A stretch of 64,000 nt of DNA from Trichoderma breve (GCF_028502605.1 NC_079234.1:4960001-5024000); one strand, 5' to 3'. Positions 20,535 through 32,201 are shown, counted from the first letter of the stretch. The notes: generated from the letters alone by a model not told the origin. Made by a program: numbers and translations.

Positions 20535-23525
20535 CTAGAGCTCATCATGCTCCGGCTTCGCTGTGTCTTCCGCGTTTCTGCGGGCATCCTCCTCCTCCTT
20601 CATATACTGCTTGACCAACTCTTCCAGCTCCTCGCTAGAGAGAGGCGTGCTTCCCTCAGGAAACTCAAAGGTGGGGGTGGCCTTTTCACCACTCTTTGTC
20701 TTGTCCTTCTTCGCCTTCTTGCTCTTGGTGGGCTTCTTGGGCTTGTTCTTCTGGTATTGGTTGTAGCTCTTCAGTGCGAGGTCCAAGCTGGCCTTGTCGA
20801 GCGCATCACGTTTGGCAACCAGTTCGCTAACCTTGAGGACAGGATCCTGGGTGAGAGGAATGCCCGTCTGCTCAACTTCGAGCTTGTTAAGCCAATCCAG
20901 TGTCTCCTTGTAGAGAACCTCGAGGCCGTCTATTTCCTCAGAGTTGTGTAGCGGAGGCACCACCTCTTCTTTAGTGGGCTTCTCTTCTGCGTCCTTGGAA
21001 CTTTCATCATCATCCTCTAGGTCCTCAAAGCCGGTGCTTGGTGTTTCAGCAGCAGTACTAGAGGTCGCAGATTCGGCTTCTTTGGCGGAGGCTGTGGCTT
21101 TCCACTCGTCGTATGCAGAGATCTGTGCACGCACAGTGTTGATAAATACGTCCGTAGTGTTGAGAATGTTCCTCAATTCAGTAATCAGCCCAGGTCGCCG
21201 TTCAGCCTCATCTAGGCGGCTCTGAATTGGTCCCACAAGGTCTTGGAGAACCTTAAGTTTGGCAACAAAGTCGGCTTTCGTGGCTGCATCTCCCTCCTCG
21301 TAGAGCCAATCACTGGCTTCGCTAGCCTTTTCGGCCAGTGTCTGTCGCTCCTCCTCAGTAGATGCCGAGATGAAGGCCTCGTTGTCGACAAGATCGCGGA
21401 CCCTGTATGTGTATGCTTCAAGCTGGTTCAATGCCTCCTCGCGCTGCACTCTTGCCTTGTCAGAGGCTGCGAATGCCTTCAATCGATCCTTAGCCTTGGT
21501 CCACTCAGCCTTGGTCAGCTGTGGGATTCCAGCCTTCTCCAGTGTAATGTCAACAGGAATGGATACAATCTGCTTCTTCTTGACTTCCTCCTTTGCGGCA
21601 TCTGTGGACTGAGCCGCCTCTCCGGATTTGGTGCTGCTGGTAGAAGCTGACTTGGCATCCGAGCTGGCCTCTTCAGCCTTGGCTTCGGCATCTTCTGATG
21701 CTTCGGCACTGTCCTTGTCTCCTTCGCCAAGGGGCTTCTGGTCCTTCTTACCGAAACCAAAAAGATTCTTAACGCCGTCAACGAAGCCCTCTTTCTCAGT
21801 CACTTCAGCCTCACATTCGACTACGGCCTTGACGATCTCGACTTCGCCGTTCTCAGTACGAAGCTTAACCGCAGCCTTGAACTGAACGCCGGTGTCGGCG
21901 CACGTGGGATACTTTTCCTTGAGAGCCGCGACAGTTGCAGTTAGGTTCTTGGTCGAGAAAGTCTTGGCAATTTTGTCCTCGGTATCAACTTGCTGATAAA
22001 ATGAACCAGTAAAGTCCTCTTGCTCAGTGAAAGTAATCTCCTTGGCCGGGCCACCGAGGGGCGAAGGGGCTGTCCAGAGTCTCTGGCGTTGTACTTTGCC
22101 GTTGGCTGCTTTCCAGGTAATGCCGGCTGGGTACTGGGCACCCTCTGAAATCCTAATTTCCTTCACGCGGAAGCTTGGGCTGAGCTCGGCAGCTCGGAAA
22201 GCCGCACCGAATACGGCAGCCTCATCAGAGTTTACGTTTGATCGAATTTTGTCTCCAGAGCCAAGGGCCTTCTCAAGTGCCTTTTGTACAAATGGAGTAC
22301 GAGTTGCACCACCGTGAAGGATGACAGACGTGAGATCGCCAATTTCGAGGTTAGCTGCTTTCAGAGCCTCCTTAATGGCAGCGGCAACTCGCTCCACATG
22401 GCCCTCCGCCATAGTCTCAAAGTCAGGTCGAGAAATCTTGTATTTGAAGTCGACATCCTCGTACAGCCCCTCAAAGCTGGCCTGGGTGTTCTGGTTGGCG
22501 CTCAAAACATGACGAAGGCGCTCAGCTTCCTTGCTCAGCTTTGCAACGGCGCGGCCATGAGAGTGAACTTGCTCAGCGGTTGCCGAGATTTTCTGAGCGC
22601 CCTTGGATTCCACAAACTGAGAAATCATGTCATCAACAATCAATGAGTTGAGAGAATCTCCACCAAGGGTCCTGTCCCAGCCACTGCCAAGAACCTGGAT
22701 CTCTTGCACCGTCTTGTTGAACTTGCCAACATCCTTGACGGTACGGCTCTGAAATCTCATTACAGTGGCGGTAGTCGATCCCGCTCCCATGTCAAAGACC
22801 AGATGATATTCCGGTTTGGCGCCTTCGTTGATGTTGGGGAATTGGCGACTGGTGGCGTAGTTGAGGCCCACGGCCAGACCTTCGCTAACCAGGCTGAGAA
22901 CCTTGAAGCCAGCCAGTTCCGCTGCCATTTGCAGGGCTCGCTTCTCTTCAATGGTATAGAACGGCGGTACGGTGAGAACGATTGAGCGGATCGAAGAGTC
23001 GCCGCCAGCAGTAACTTCTGCGTTCTTCTGGATGCTTTGAAGTTCCATGGCCAGAAGCTCCTCCACCATCCAAGCCTCTTCCTCAGCAGTCAAAGTCTCC
23101 GTCTTGAACGCAGCGGTCCCTCTTGTGGCATGCGCCTGGAGCTTCAACGCAGGATGTCTGGCCGCGTATTCTTGGACAATCGCATCTCCCACTGGGAGTC
23201 CGAGGAGGGGCTTCAGATTCGGGTATACTTCGCCGGGGAATCGTGCGGCAATGGCCATTGCGTCAGCGCCATAGTTGCGCTCGGGATACTGGCCCTCAGC
23301 TACGGCGCCTTTTGAAGGCTTGAAAGCAACGGCGGAGGTTTCTTTTCGTCGAGAGTCTTTTGTAAGCACAATCTCAAGCGGGATGCCAGGCTTTACCAGC
23401 GCAGCCTTGATGTACTCGGTGCCCAGATCGACTCCGAGAACGGCTGCGGCGGCCAGGACATTGGTGGATAAGAAGAAGATGGCTCCTAGGAGCATCAGTA
23501 ACGGTGAACGGCGTTGTGATGTCAT
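20535..23525 (-). CDS. lhs1: ER Hsp70-like chaperone Lhs1/Grp170 (HYOU1 family)
   Basis: Intronless, 996 residues. The start at 23525 was taken because a signal peptide follows at once (SPLLMLLGAIFFLSTNVLAAAA). The ATPase domain opens with AVLGVDLGTEYIKAALVKPG. It carries the GAGSTTATV phosphate loop, the ILHGGATRTPFVQ segment and the NSDEAAVFGAAF adenosine motif, all as in Grp170. An acidic/Ser-rich insertion at about 630-680 precedes a long helical C-terminal domain. The protein ends KPEHDEL, an ER-retention signal. The product is the nucleotide exchange factor for BiP and a holdase in the ER lumen, and takes part in translocation and the unfolded-protein response. In the 5' flank, GAA/TTC blocks at 23691-23719 look like an imperfect heat-shock element; no clear UPR element was found. 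Confidence 0.96.
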   Translation of the reverse strand: MTSQRRSPLLMLLGAIFFLSTNVLAAAAVLGVDLGTEYIKAALVKPGIPLEIVLTKDSRRKETSAVAFKPSKGAVAEGQYPERNYGADAMAIAARFPGEVYPNLKPLLGLPVGDAIVQEYAARHPALKLQAHATRGTAAFKTETLTAEEEAWMVEELLAMELQSIQKNAEVTAGGDSSIRSIVLTVPPFYTIEEKRALQMAAELAGFKVLSLVSEGLAVGLNYATSRQFPNINEGAKPEYHLVFDMGAGSTTATVMRFQSRTVKDVGKFNKTVQEIQVLGSGWDRTLGGDSLNSLIVDDMISQFVESKGAQKISATAEQVHSHGRAVAKLSKEAERLRHVLSANQNTQASFEGLYEDVDFKYKISRPDFETMAEGHVERVAAAIKEALKAANLEIGDLTSVILHGGATRTPFVQKALEKALGSGDKIRSNVNSDEAAVFGAAFRAAELSPSFRVKEIRISEGAQYPAGITWKAANGKVQRQRLWTAPSPLGGPAKEITFTEQEDFTGSFYQQVDTEDKIAKTFSTKNLTATVAALKEKYPTCADTGVQFKAAVKLRTENGEVEIVKAVVECEAEVTEKEGFVDGVKNLFGFGKKDQKPLGEGDKDSAEASEDAEAKAEEASSDAKSASTSSTKSGEAAQSTDAAKEEVKKKQIVSIPVDITLEKAGIPQLTKAEWTKAKDRLKAFAASDKARVQREEALNQLEAYTYRVRDLVDNEAFISASTEEERQTLAEKASEASDWLYEEGDAATKADFVAKLKVLQDLVGPIQSRLDEAERRPGLITELRNILNTTDVFINTVRAQISAYDEWKATASAKEAESATSSTAAETPSTGFEDLEDDDESSKDAEEKPTKEEVVPPLHNSEEIDGLEVLYKETLDWLNKLEVEQTGIPLTQDPVLKVSELVAKRDALDKASLDLALKSYNQYQKNKPKKPTKSKKAKKDKTKSGEKATPTFEFPEGSTPLSSEELEELVKQYMKEEEDARRNAEDTAKPEHDEL

Positions 23526-24380
23526 GTTTGTGGTTGTGTGTAAGTGTAATTCGCTGGCTCTTGAAAGAAGACGCTGTCCAAAACAGCGAAACCTGGATAG
23601 CGAAGCAGCCGTCCAGGCCCAGCAAAGATACAAGCCCTCGGGACTGCAGGAGAGTCAAGGAGCGGAAATCCAGTCGGGCTTTATAACAAAGAACTTTCCA
23701 GCTTAGAAAAGAATGCTTCGGACCGCAGATGTGGCCTCAACTGACACCCTAGCGGGTTTCAAAGACTTGGCCGTGAGAAGAGGACAAGTTTCAATGACGG
23801 CAGCTGAGAGGCTGCTCAATTAGGCCAGTCGAACATCTGCGAGGCTGATAGCGGATAAGGCCAGGTGGCGTACAATAATAAGGTACTGCCTATTTGGTAC
23901 TAACGCGCCCGATCACGGTAAGTGTCGGCACTCAAAATGGAGGGGTCCTGTCAGAAAAACACGTTCAATTAATTGGGCACTTGTGCTAATAATAACAAAG
24001 AAAACCTGGGGAAGAAAGCATGAAGACAAGTAGAGCAGCAACAATGTTTCGTGGGCAAACTTTTTGTTATATAGTTTTCTACTACTTATGAATACCAGTA
24101 GCCTGCTTCAAAGATGCTGCACTTCCTAAGAGCCATGAGGGATTTACAAAGGTGCTTATTGAAAGAAGCCGCCCCAACCATCCCCTTCCGCCAAAAAGAA
24201 CCCGAGACCTGCCTTTTTGACAAGTTCCAATGCAATGCCTAAAAGTCGCCTTAACTCAGCTCCGCCAACACGGCCGGAGAAACCAGGTAACGCCATCATG
24301 TCGTAATGTACAAATCACCTCCAACGGGTGTGCAGAGAAGCAAGAGATCAGAACTTACCCACGAACCGTGAGCCGGAGCT
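23526..24380. other. lhs1 promoter and 3' flank of the YAG7-like gene
   Basis: 23526-23760 should be the lhs1 promoter: a TTTATAAC box near 23680 and GAA..TTC blocks at 23691-23719. The rest, to 24380, is non-coding and includes the 3' UTR side of the gene ending at 24381 only if that UTR is short; no further feature seen. Confidence 0.45.
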
Positions 24381-25998
24381 CTACGACTCGTTGCGACGAG
24401 GTCCCCGGAAAGGGACTCCGCCACGGTCACCACCTCGATCACCGCGTCCTCGGCCACGTCCACGGCCATCTCCTCGGAAGCCACCTCGACCGCGCCAGTC
24501 ACCACGACCGCGTCCACGTCCTCCGCTGCCCTCACGGTCCTGTCGTCCCCGGTTGCGCTGGACTTGGTGGAATCCATCGTTGGCATCGGCTGGTGCAGAC
24601 GGAGCCTAGAGTGGAGTGTGTTAGCTAAATTCGCTTGAACAGGCAAGAGGAGTCAGAATGATGCAAAACACGTACCTCAGCGACGGGATCAGGGTGGTCG
24701 TCAGCCCAAGATTGCTTCTTAGCATCAGGGGTAGCGACCTCTGCGCTAGCCTCAGGCTCAGGCTCAGTTGTCTCGGCTGGGATGGCTCCTACATCAACCC
24801 ACTCCTGGGAAAGGGAGATGTCGTGGTTGCTGGTATCCCAGTGGCTCTCAGCAACTGCATTGGCAGCCTCATCCGCAACGTTGGCATTAGCAAGACCATT
24901 GGAAGCAGGCTCGGGTTCCACATGTTCATGACCGTTGGCCAGGATGCCGTCTCCAGCTGCAATCTCAGTTGCGGCCTCGTTTGCAATGGTCGGGTCGGAC
25001 ACAATCTCGGCTGCTGGCTGTCCTTCAGCTGCAGCCTCGGTATAGGCTGGGGCGTTGTAGTTTTCTGCCAGTGTCTTGACGGAGGCATCTATTGTAGTTA
25101 GTAGCAGATTCCAGTAACGCCCATCTTTTGTCGTTCCACATACAAGTTGTTTGGAGCTGCTCTCCAGGGACGCTGAAGATTTGGTCGTCAGATCCCTCAA
25201 TCAGCTTCTGCATGGCTGAGACGGCATTATCATCGCCAGAGTAAATGGCAAGCAGCACGCCCTCAATGGCTTGGCTCTCATCCGAGTCCGGCTCCTGAGA
25301 TTCCTCGCGGCGGTAGGCTGCCAGACGCAAGAATTGTGACAGAACAAGAAGCTTGGACTTGAGAGAGCTCTCAGAATCAGCCTTGGCTTCACTGATCGCC
25401 TCCTCCTTGGTCTTCTCGAGAGACTTGGCCCATTCTGCCTTGTCGGCCGCCGCTCGTGTCTGGTACTGCTCGTGGATTTTCTGATATTGAGCAAGCTGCT
25501 CCTCATACTGGGCCAGGGCAGCCTGGAGAGCAGGCTTCTTCTGAATCTGGGTCTTTTGGTCGGTATTGAGGATCTTTTCGGCGACGAGTTCATCGAGAGA
25601 TTTGCCGGGGTGCTGGGCGAGAAGCGAATCAGTCTTGGAGGCGTTGGTCTACACAAAAACGAAAGGTCAGTTCTATGATGCTCAACGGTGGCCAGGGTAT
25701 GACGCAGAGTGGGGACCTACCAGCTTCTTGGCCGTGTTGCGAATGTTCCTGTGCCATCTTGTCAGCAGCCGCATTCGCGGTATTGGGGGGGAGGGCAAGC
25801 TCGCGAGTGGCCCGCAATGTCTTACTTTTGCAGCTCCTTGATGTAAGGGCTTTCGAAGGCATCGTCCTGAGCCTCAGCTACCTTGTCGGTGGGGGCGGAC
25901 TCGGTGCTGGGAGCCGGGGACTCGGTACGGGCCTGGACCTTGGCAGCCTTCTTTTTGGCCGACTTGGAGACGGCAGCTTGGGGAGCTGGAGCAGCCAT
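24381..25998 (-). CDS. YAG7-like protein with RGG tail
   Basis: Five exons: 25826..25998, 25721..25748 (28 nt), 25144..25648, 24676..25088, 24381..24605; 447 residues. The N-terminus is Lys/Ala-rich (SAKKKAAKVQA). The segment ESPYIKELQKNIRNTAKKL to KSLDELVAEKIL and the following QKKPALQAALAQYEEQLAQ coiled coil match the fungal YAG7-like dimerisation region. A helical middle part and a long acidic Ala/Glu linker follow. The last exon is a clean RGG domain (GRGRGRGDWRGRGGF and more), typical of RNA or ribosome binding and Arg methylation. A ribosome- or mRNA-associated role is inferred from family and tail. Each intron keeps the frame and has a good branch site. The family name is from memory of the motif. 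Confidence 0.8.
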
Positions 25999-27148
25999 GT
26001 TGAAGGGAGGGCGTAAAGACGATGGCAAAAAGGTGCTCGCAACGTCAATACGACAATCGTGGGTTTGTGTCGTGTGTGCTCGTCCACTAAACGTTGATGC
26101 GCGCAAGGCTGGTGGACGGTAGTAATACGATGCGAACGCGGGGTTCAAAACGCAGCGTTCAGGTCTTAGGGGATGGAATTGGGCGGCAGGGAAACAATGT
26201 CAAGTAACTGTGCAGAGTTTGGAGATGGAGGATTCTTGAGGGGGGAAGTAATGAGGTGTGGAGGAGGTTTTGTTTGTGTCGGGTTGTCGTTTTTTTAGCA
26301 CTGGACTTTTAAGGTACCAAGGCGTGGCCAGGCTGAAGGCGTAGTGAAGCTTTTAGAGCCTAGAGGCACCCCCCCTGTGCAGCCGGCAGCTGTCACTGTG
26401 TCTGTCCCCCCGAAATGGCAGTGCGGGACGTTGCTCTTCTAGAATCAAACAGAAGGGCTCAGGCTGCAATTCAAGCCTCACTTGATACAAACAGGCGGTC
26501 CAGCACTGCCAGCACTGCTAAATACTGCCAATGGCTACTGGCACAGCTCAATTGCTCATTGTCGCACAGGAATAGGCAGCAAACGGAACCTGTTTGTTGA
26601 CGTTCTCTCGCTCAATGCATCCTCACGTGCTCTCCAATTGTCAGGTCAACCAAGTAAACACGGCGGGATATGATGAGGCACCAATTCCGCACCAGTGACT
26701 CCATAGGTGCATGTAGCCTGAGTGTAGTTGGGCCTGACGACTCATGAACTATCACAGCCTCGGGTTATTTTTCATTTATTCTATCACTAAAGACGTCCTA
26801 TCTCTGCTACTTTCAGCCTCTATTTGAGGTATATACAATGTTTTACCAGCAGTTTTCCGTCACAATTCTTCATCAAAATCATATTCCATGCGCATTGATT
26901 AGAGCCCCGTGGGAGGGGTGCGTTTCTCAACAGCCGGTAGCCTCAAGATAGAGAGCACGCCATTTCATTACGGACCCAAGTTTTGGCAAAAGGGGCTGAT
27001 TCCTTGAGGCTTACCATGGCCCACCTAAGCTTTCTCATGAGACATCGGCATTTGCAGCCATTGTAACATGTAGAAGCCAAGCTCCAGCCACAAAGCATCT
27101 CAATCGCAAAACAGCCATGCCCTTGTTTCTTTTCATAGGAATCCAAGG
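25999..27148. other. Intergenic, promoter of the YAG7-like gene
   Basis: 25999-26300 is the probable promoter and leader of the gene starting at 25998. The remaining 850 bp hold no supported gene; the far end is the 3' flank of the CENP-W gene. Confidence 0.5.
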
Positions 27149-27584
27149 TCAGCCTTTGAACTTAGCCAAAGCATCCTATTCGCCGTATTAGTCTGTGCAG
27201 TGTGTGTAGCTTTCAGTCATGGATTTCAGGAAGCATACTCGAGTTGCCTTTCTCACGCTCCGAGCAGTCAACCCACGTTCTCCCGACTGTTTTGCATGAA
27301 TAGCGGCCTCTTTGACTAATCTGCAAGACATTGTCAACATCCAAACCTCAATTAAAAGCTCGCTCTGTAGTTGCCGACTGTCCAAAATAAAGACACACCT
27401 GTTCATAAACAAAACATAGTTGAGATAGATCTAGTGATGTTGTTAGTGCCGCATCTACTGACGGGAAACGCGTCACCCGAGACCATACCGTGATGTCGGT
27501 GTTTTTTCTAATGCTCATGCCCGCATGCGCCTTGACAATCTTCTTCAAGGTAGCCTTGGGGTAAGGCTTTTTGCCCGCCACCAT
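27149..27584 (-). CDS. wip1: CENP-W-like histone-fold kinetochore protein
   Basis: Four small exons: 27489..27584, 27399..27430 (32 nt), 27239..27320, 27149..27175 (27 nt); 78 residues. The spliced protein reads KPYPKATLKKIVKAH, IYLNYVLFMNRLVKEAAIHA, KQSGERGLTARSVRKATR and finally DALAKFKG. This is the complete CENP-W histone fold including its FKG terminus. In the CCAN, CENP-W pairs with CENP-T to form a histone-like dimer on centromeric DNA. Exons 2 and 4 are needed for helix 2 and the C-terminal helix; unspliced reading gives unrelated tails. All donors are GT and all acceptors AG, with a CTAAT branch site in the last intron. It is divergent from prefoldin subunit 4, 301 bp apart. Confidence 0.92.
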
Positions 27585-27885
27585 CGTGGCCGTCTGGTTT
27601 CGCTTTCTGGCGCCTCCTATGCAGATGCAGATGTCATGCTTGTTGTCTCAACAGCGCGTCTCCCAAATCCGTTAGTGACTGGTGTTCCGGCACTTATTTT
27701 CCAATTGGACATACGGTGCATATCTGGCTTAAACACTGTAAAACACACACAGTGACCCCACCATAGTTTCATACCCCACCATTTCCTCAGGGCCAGTTTC
27801 GTACCAGATAATCGTTGCTTTGACTTGTATAAGGCAGTCAGACTTATCAGAGGAAGTCGAGATCGGTCTCGGCATCATTGCAACC
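27585..27885. promoter_or_regulatory. Bidirectional promoter, CENP-W / prefoldin 4
   Basis: Only 301 bp separate the two start codons, so both genes must be driven from this segment. No TATA box or known operator stands out. Confidence 0.55.
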
Positions 27886-28463
27886 ATGGCTTCAATAATG
27901 CAGCGCCGCATGGTATGTCGAATGATTCCTCTATGCAACGCGCCTCGACTTACAGCTCTTTTTAGCTCTCCAAGGAAGACGAAGCCGCAGACGAGGTCGA
28001 GGTTCGACGAGAAGACCAGGACAAGATCAACAGATTCAGTCGGCTACACCAGCGAGAGCTTGCCTTGAAGGAGGAGCTGCAGCTCAAGAGCGTATGGAAC
28101 ACGACGCCATGCAACACCCGGAGATATGGCTGACAATTGCGCTGCAGAAGGAAAAGGAAGAGCTGGATGACATCTCCACCGAACTCGAACTTGCAGATGA
28201 GGATGAAAAGATACAGTGCGCTTTGGTCATGACGTGAATGAAAACCTTGGCTTACCTGTGGTTTCCCCAGATACAAAATCGGCGACGCCTTTTTCCACCT
28301 CCCTCTCGAACAAGCACAAGAGATGCTTAGCACCGCAACAACGAGAATAGACGAAGAGACCGAAAAGCTGGAAGAAAAGCTTGGCACCATCGAAGACGAG
28401 ATGTCACAGCTCAAGGTCGAGCTTTATGCAAGATTCGGCAAGCAAATCAACTTGGAGACGTGA
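27886..28463 (+). CDS. gim3: Prefoldin subunit 4
   Basis: Four exons: 27886..27912, 27966..28091, 28148..28215, 28271..28463; 137 residues. The spliced protein begins MASIMQRRM and continues LSKEDEAADEVEVRREDQ, INRFSRLHQRE, KEELDDISTELELADED and the diagnostic YKIGDAFFHLPLEQAQEML. It has the two coiled-coil arms joined by the beta hairpin of a beta-type prefoldin, and the length fits the family. The product is part of the cytosolic hexamer that hands nascent actin and tubulin to the CCT chaperonin. The second intron is only 56 nt. Start ATG in a CAACCATGG context. Confidence 0.95.
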
Positions 28464-29265
28464 CGAGACATGCGACATCGACCCAACAAACTCCTTTCAC
28501 CCCCGAGACTGCTCTACACTCGCGCACAACAACGCGGCGGCTGCTGTTGTATATTTTATATGCTGGTCCGCAACTTGAAGGAGAACACAAAATTATCCGA
28601 TTATGCCAAAATAATACGAACCAAAGTTATACTAGAATAATCAGTGGAGCAGTTAAGGATAATCTTCAACTCATACATCATAGGTGACGAGTGTTATTCA
28701 CTTAGAGGTCTTCTACAAACAAATTTTATTGCATGGCGAATATATCGTGGTTTCTTTTCCAAAATGAATGCCAGCGCAATCTTTTACGTGTGCCTCTAGA
28801 ATTTTCCCATCATTCAACCGCCTAATGCCTCTCACACAAAACCACGGGTCTCATATACCTCTCCATCAATGACAGTGCGAAACGCAAAGCATCAGATCAA
28901 TGAATGGCAAGACTATTGAGGCTATTGTTATCATCTGGGGATCTGTTGGGAGGATTAAGCATCACAAAGTACTTTATTGTGGTAGAGTACGATATATGAC
29001 GGTCTATGGTATGTTTTCAATAGTTGACCGAGGCTAGCTACCTAGTTATATTATACAAGCGGCCTTTAACATATTCTGGGCCATTTTCCTTTTCATCTGC
29101 TGCATGCAGTTCTGGAAGAGTCTCATGCCCATCAATGTGATATCGCATATCCATCTCTTCATAGTATTCTTGCTAATATGCTTCAAATCAAGGTAACAGA
29201 ACCGCAATCACTCTCTGAACCTGACTTCCCCGTGTAAAATTTGTACTCGTGTCGTCCACTTCCTA
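28464..29265. other. Convergent intergenic region
   Basis: AT-rich sequence between the 3' ends of prefoldin 4 (plus) and the large orphan gene (minus). No gene-like feature. Confidence 0.55.
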
Positions 29266-32201
29266 CTAAGCTCTAAGATTGCTCAAGCTAAGAGATTGTG
29301 CCATGGATTGGCCAGTACAGGCTAAAGACGGCTTCCTGTTTGTCGGTACATCCAATGCCGATTTCCAACGTCGAAGAGCCCGTATCTCGCTGGAGGCCGA
29401 TGTTGAATCAGTTCCTTCATGGTTGCTATCTTTCTCTTCCTTGGATGTCAGCCTTCTCCATGGTCGCACAGGGACGTCACTCATCAATTCATCTCTCTCG
29501 TGGTGACTCTGGCTGGACTCGTCAACTGGCTCCTGCGCTTCCAGATCCGTAGTAACTCCATCAACTTCTTTCGAATATTCAAGATCAATAGCATTTCCGA
29601 GCTTCACTACAGGTGGCTGGTGGCAATAGTCTACTTCCGCAGGCAAGTACTGCTTTGAATATGCGGCGCCATATCCAGCCGCCCCTTTCGATGCAAAGTT
29701 TTGGTGCTCACTTGCGATAGTTGGTGTATCCATTCTCACGGTCTTGTGTCCTAAGCGCTTTTCGTTTTTATCATGCCCTCGCTGGTTTTCGGGAATTTGA
29801 AAAAACTGGGCTTGGTTCTCATTGTCGTGGGACGGCAAAAGTTTCTTCAACCCAGACTTCACAGCCTTTCCGAACTTGCCAGTTCGAAAGCGTGATGTTG
29901 GCTCCGAAAGCGAACCGTTTTCAGCCAAATTCCGGCTACCATCTATCTGTTGTTGTTGAAGATTGGCGTTTGTAATTCTTTCTTCACAAGCTTGGAGGGT
30001 GTGTGGCTGTAGGGGGGGTATCTTGGTCAGCCGTTTAGCGGTCTTGGATGGTTGGCCGGGTTTTGGGGTAGAGTTGGGCGAAAATGTGCCTTGGAGATTG
30101 GTCGTCCATTGCTGGAGAATCCGACGCGAAGGACTTTGAGCTTCGTCCAATAAGAGCTCTGAGTGTGGTGTGAGTCTAGAGGTGTCAAAACCTCCTGACT
30201 GCCGTGATATGAATGAGTTCTGGTAGTCGTGTACACGAGCAAGTGCGGTCGGGCTCAAGTCAATCGGCGAGAAAGAATCTTCTTGTTTATTAAAGGTCGA
30301 CGATCCACCAGTAGGAGTCTCCAGTCGCAAAATATTCGATTCCTCGCGTCCCAGAGCCCATGAGCTTCTTTCAGTTGAGTAGTGTCTACTTTGCGCCGTA
30401 CCAAAGCTATTGGAGCTGAATTTAGATCTCCTTGGGACGGAAAGATTCATTTTTGCCATGAATGATCGGCGGCCTGATCCAATAGAACCTGGATGAAACT
30501 CTTCCTTGAAGCGGCTGCCGAAGTTCAGGGATGACTTATTATGGGACAGAGCGTCACCAAGCCTTGTCCCAATCGTCTGCATCTTGACGTCTCGTTGCCG
30601 AATCCTCGCAGCACCAGAGTAGACCAAAGATGGTCCATCGACAGAGGCCTGTGCTGTAGGACAATTGATCTGAGTAGTGCTAGCATCATTATCGGAGAAC
30701 AGGATGTTCTCTTCCGCTGTGGCATATGAGCTCATTCCTTCGGATGCATGGTTGCTTCTAATGACGGAGAAGTTGCCTCTCCCTATAATAACCTTCATTA
30801 ATAATGTACAGCACACGATAAAAATGAAACAAAGTAGAGAATGCGCTCACAGCTAAAGGGCGAAAGCTCAAGGCTCTCTAAATCCTCTGCACTAAGATGA
30901 TGTAAATTGGATTGAGACCGATCCGGGCTGGGCTGGAAGCTGGGAAGAACCGAAGGATAGTCGGAAGAGCTGGGATCAACGGGTCTCGATATGGCAATAT
31001 CCAAGGTATCTGGTTTCAAGAGCAAATTCCGGCCAAGCAAGGTAGCATTAGCCTCGCTTTGCACACGGTTATTGGGCAAGCTTGATTCGAATGATACGCT
31101 CTCGAACGAATTATTTTGATCGTGAAGCTCTTCCACATCAGTGACTCGACAACGAGTCGGAAATAGAGCCTCTACGGTACTATCGATCCCGCCAAAATCT
31201 TCCTGGGGTGAGAAAACTTGATTCCCAAGACTCCTATCATTCGTATCGCTGCCTCCGGGGCGGACGGAGCTGCTTCGTGATTGCAAACCCTGGGCAGCAA
31301 GCCAGATGCCAAGAGCAGACTGTTCCTCCCAAGCATGAGCACCATGGCGAATATCGAACTCATTATCTGCACCCAAAAAACGTCCTAGACGAGGCACATT
31401 GACCGAGCATCCTGTCAACTTTTGAGATGTAGAGCTGTGCGTACTGGGTGGCCGTAAAGGGGGGGCTTGATCCCAGCTCTCCACGCCAGATAATGCTAGT
31501 GTAACAGGAGGTTTCAACACCCCGCCTTGATCTTGCGAGGAGTCGCATGCTTCTTTGTGTTGAGTTTCGGTAGATTGCGCATCTTGTGTCGAAGGCGGTT
31601 GTGTTGTATTCAGATGCGCGTCTGCAACTGTAAACTCCAAGGCATCCCTGGGACCAACTCTCGGTTGTCCAGCGTCAATAAGGGGGGAAAGATAGCGAGT
31701 GCTACGATGAGACGTGCTGCTTGACTCGGCTTTGCTTTCTTCGTTCTTGAGCTCTTCTTGGATCCTCTGATGCCGAAATCGCCTGAGCTCGGCCCTTCGA
31801 GCAACCTCTTCTTGGCTGTGGCCCGCAGATGCTCGAGACCGGCGGTTTGGCTCGTTCTCATGAGAGATGTGACGTATCAACTTGGTTCGAACGACATTCA
31901 AGGCACTGCCTGTCTTTGTCAAAGGATTTTCTTCTTCTCCATCGCCATCGGAATCGTCCACCACCAGCTGTCCCAGCTCCGTTGGGTCTTCAGAGGGCAG
32001 CTCAGCTTGCAGCATCGACGCATCTCGAGACCGAATCGGCATTTCCACGAACTCACGCGATTGATCGAAGCAGTGTTGGATATCAGGGAGCCCCCACCGC
32101 ATACGGTGCTCCTCTGGTGATTCAACCAAGTCAGCGTCTCCTGCAGGTTGTCTGCCTGGACGACGGAAGCCGCAGCAAAAGAGGATTGACATTCCGTGCA
32201 A
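29266..32201 (-). CDS. Large orphan protein, mostly disordered
   Basis: Two exons, 30851..32201 and 29266..30782, joined by a 68-nt intron (GTGAGC..TTATAG) whose removal fuses two long open frames; 955 residues. A second ATG, at 32192, gives 952. It starts MSILFCCGFRRPGRQ: a hydrophobic-CysCys-basic head that could be palmitoylated and fix the protein to a membrane. A charged helix (EEVARRAELRRFRHQRIQEEL) lies near 135-160. The rest is Ser/Asp/Gln-rich with many SxP and RRS-type phosphosites and no folded domain I can name. No transmembrane segment. It may be a membrane-associated signalling or polarity scaffold; this is inference from the head motif and composition. Confidence 0.75.

Noticed and set aside
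23526..23900. Search for a UPR element upstream of lhs1
   Set aside because: CAGATGTGGCCT near 23722 is reminiscent of a HacA site but does not fit the consensus as I know it.
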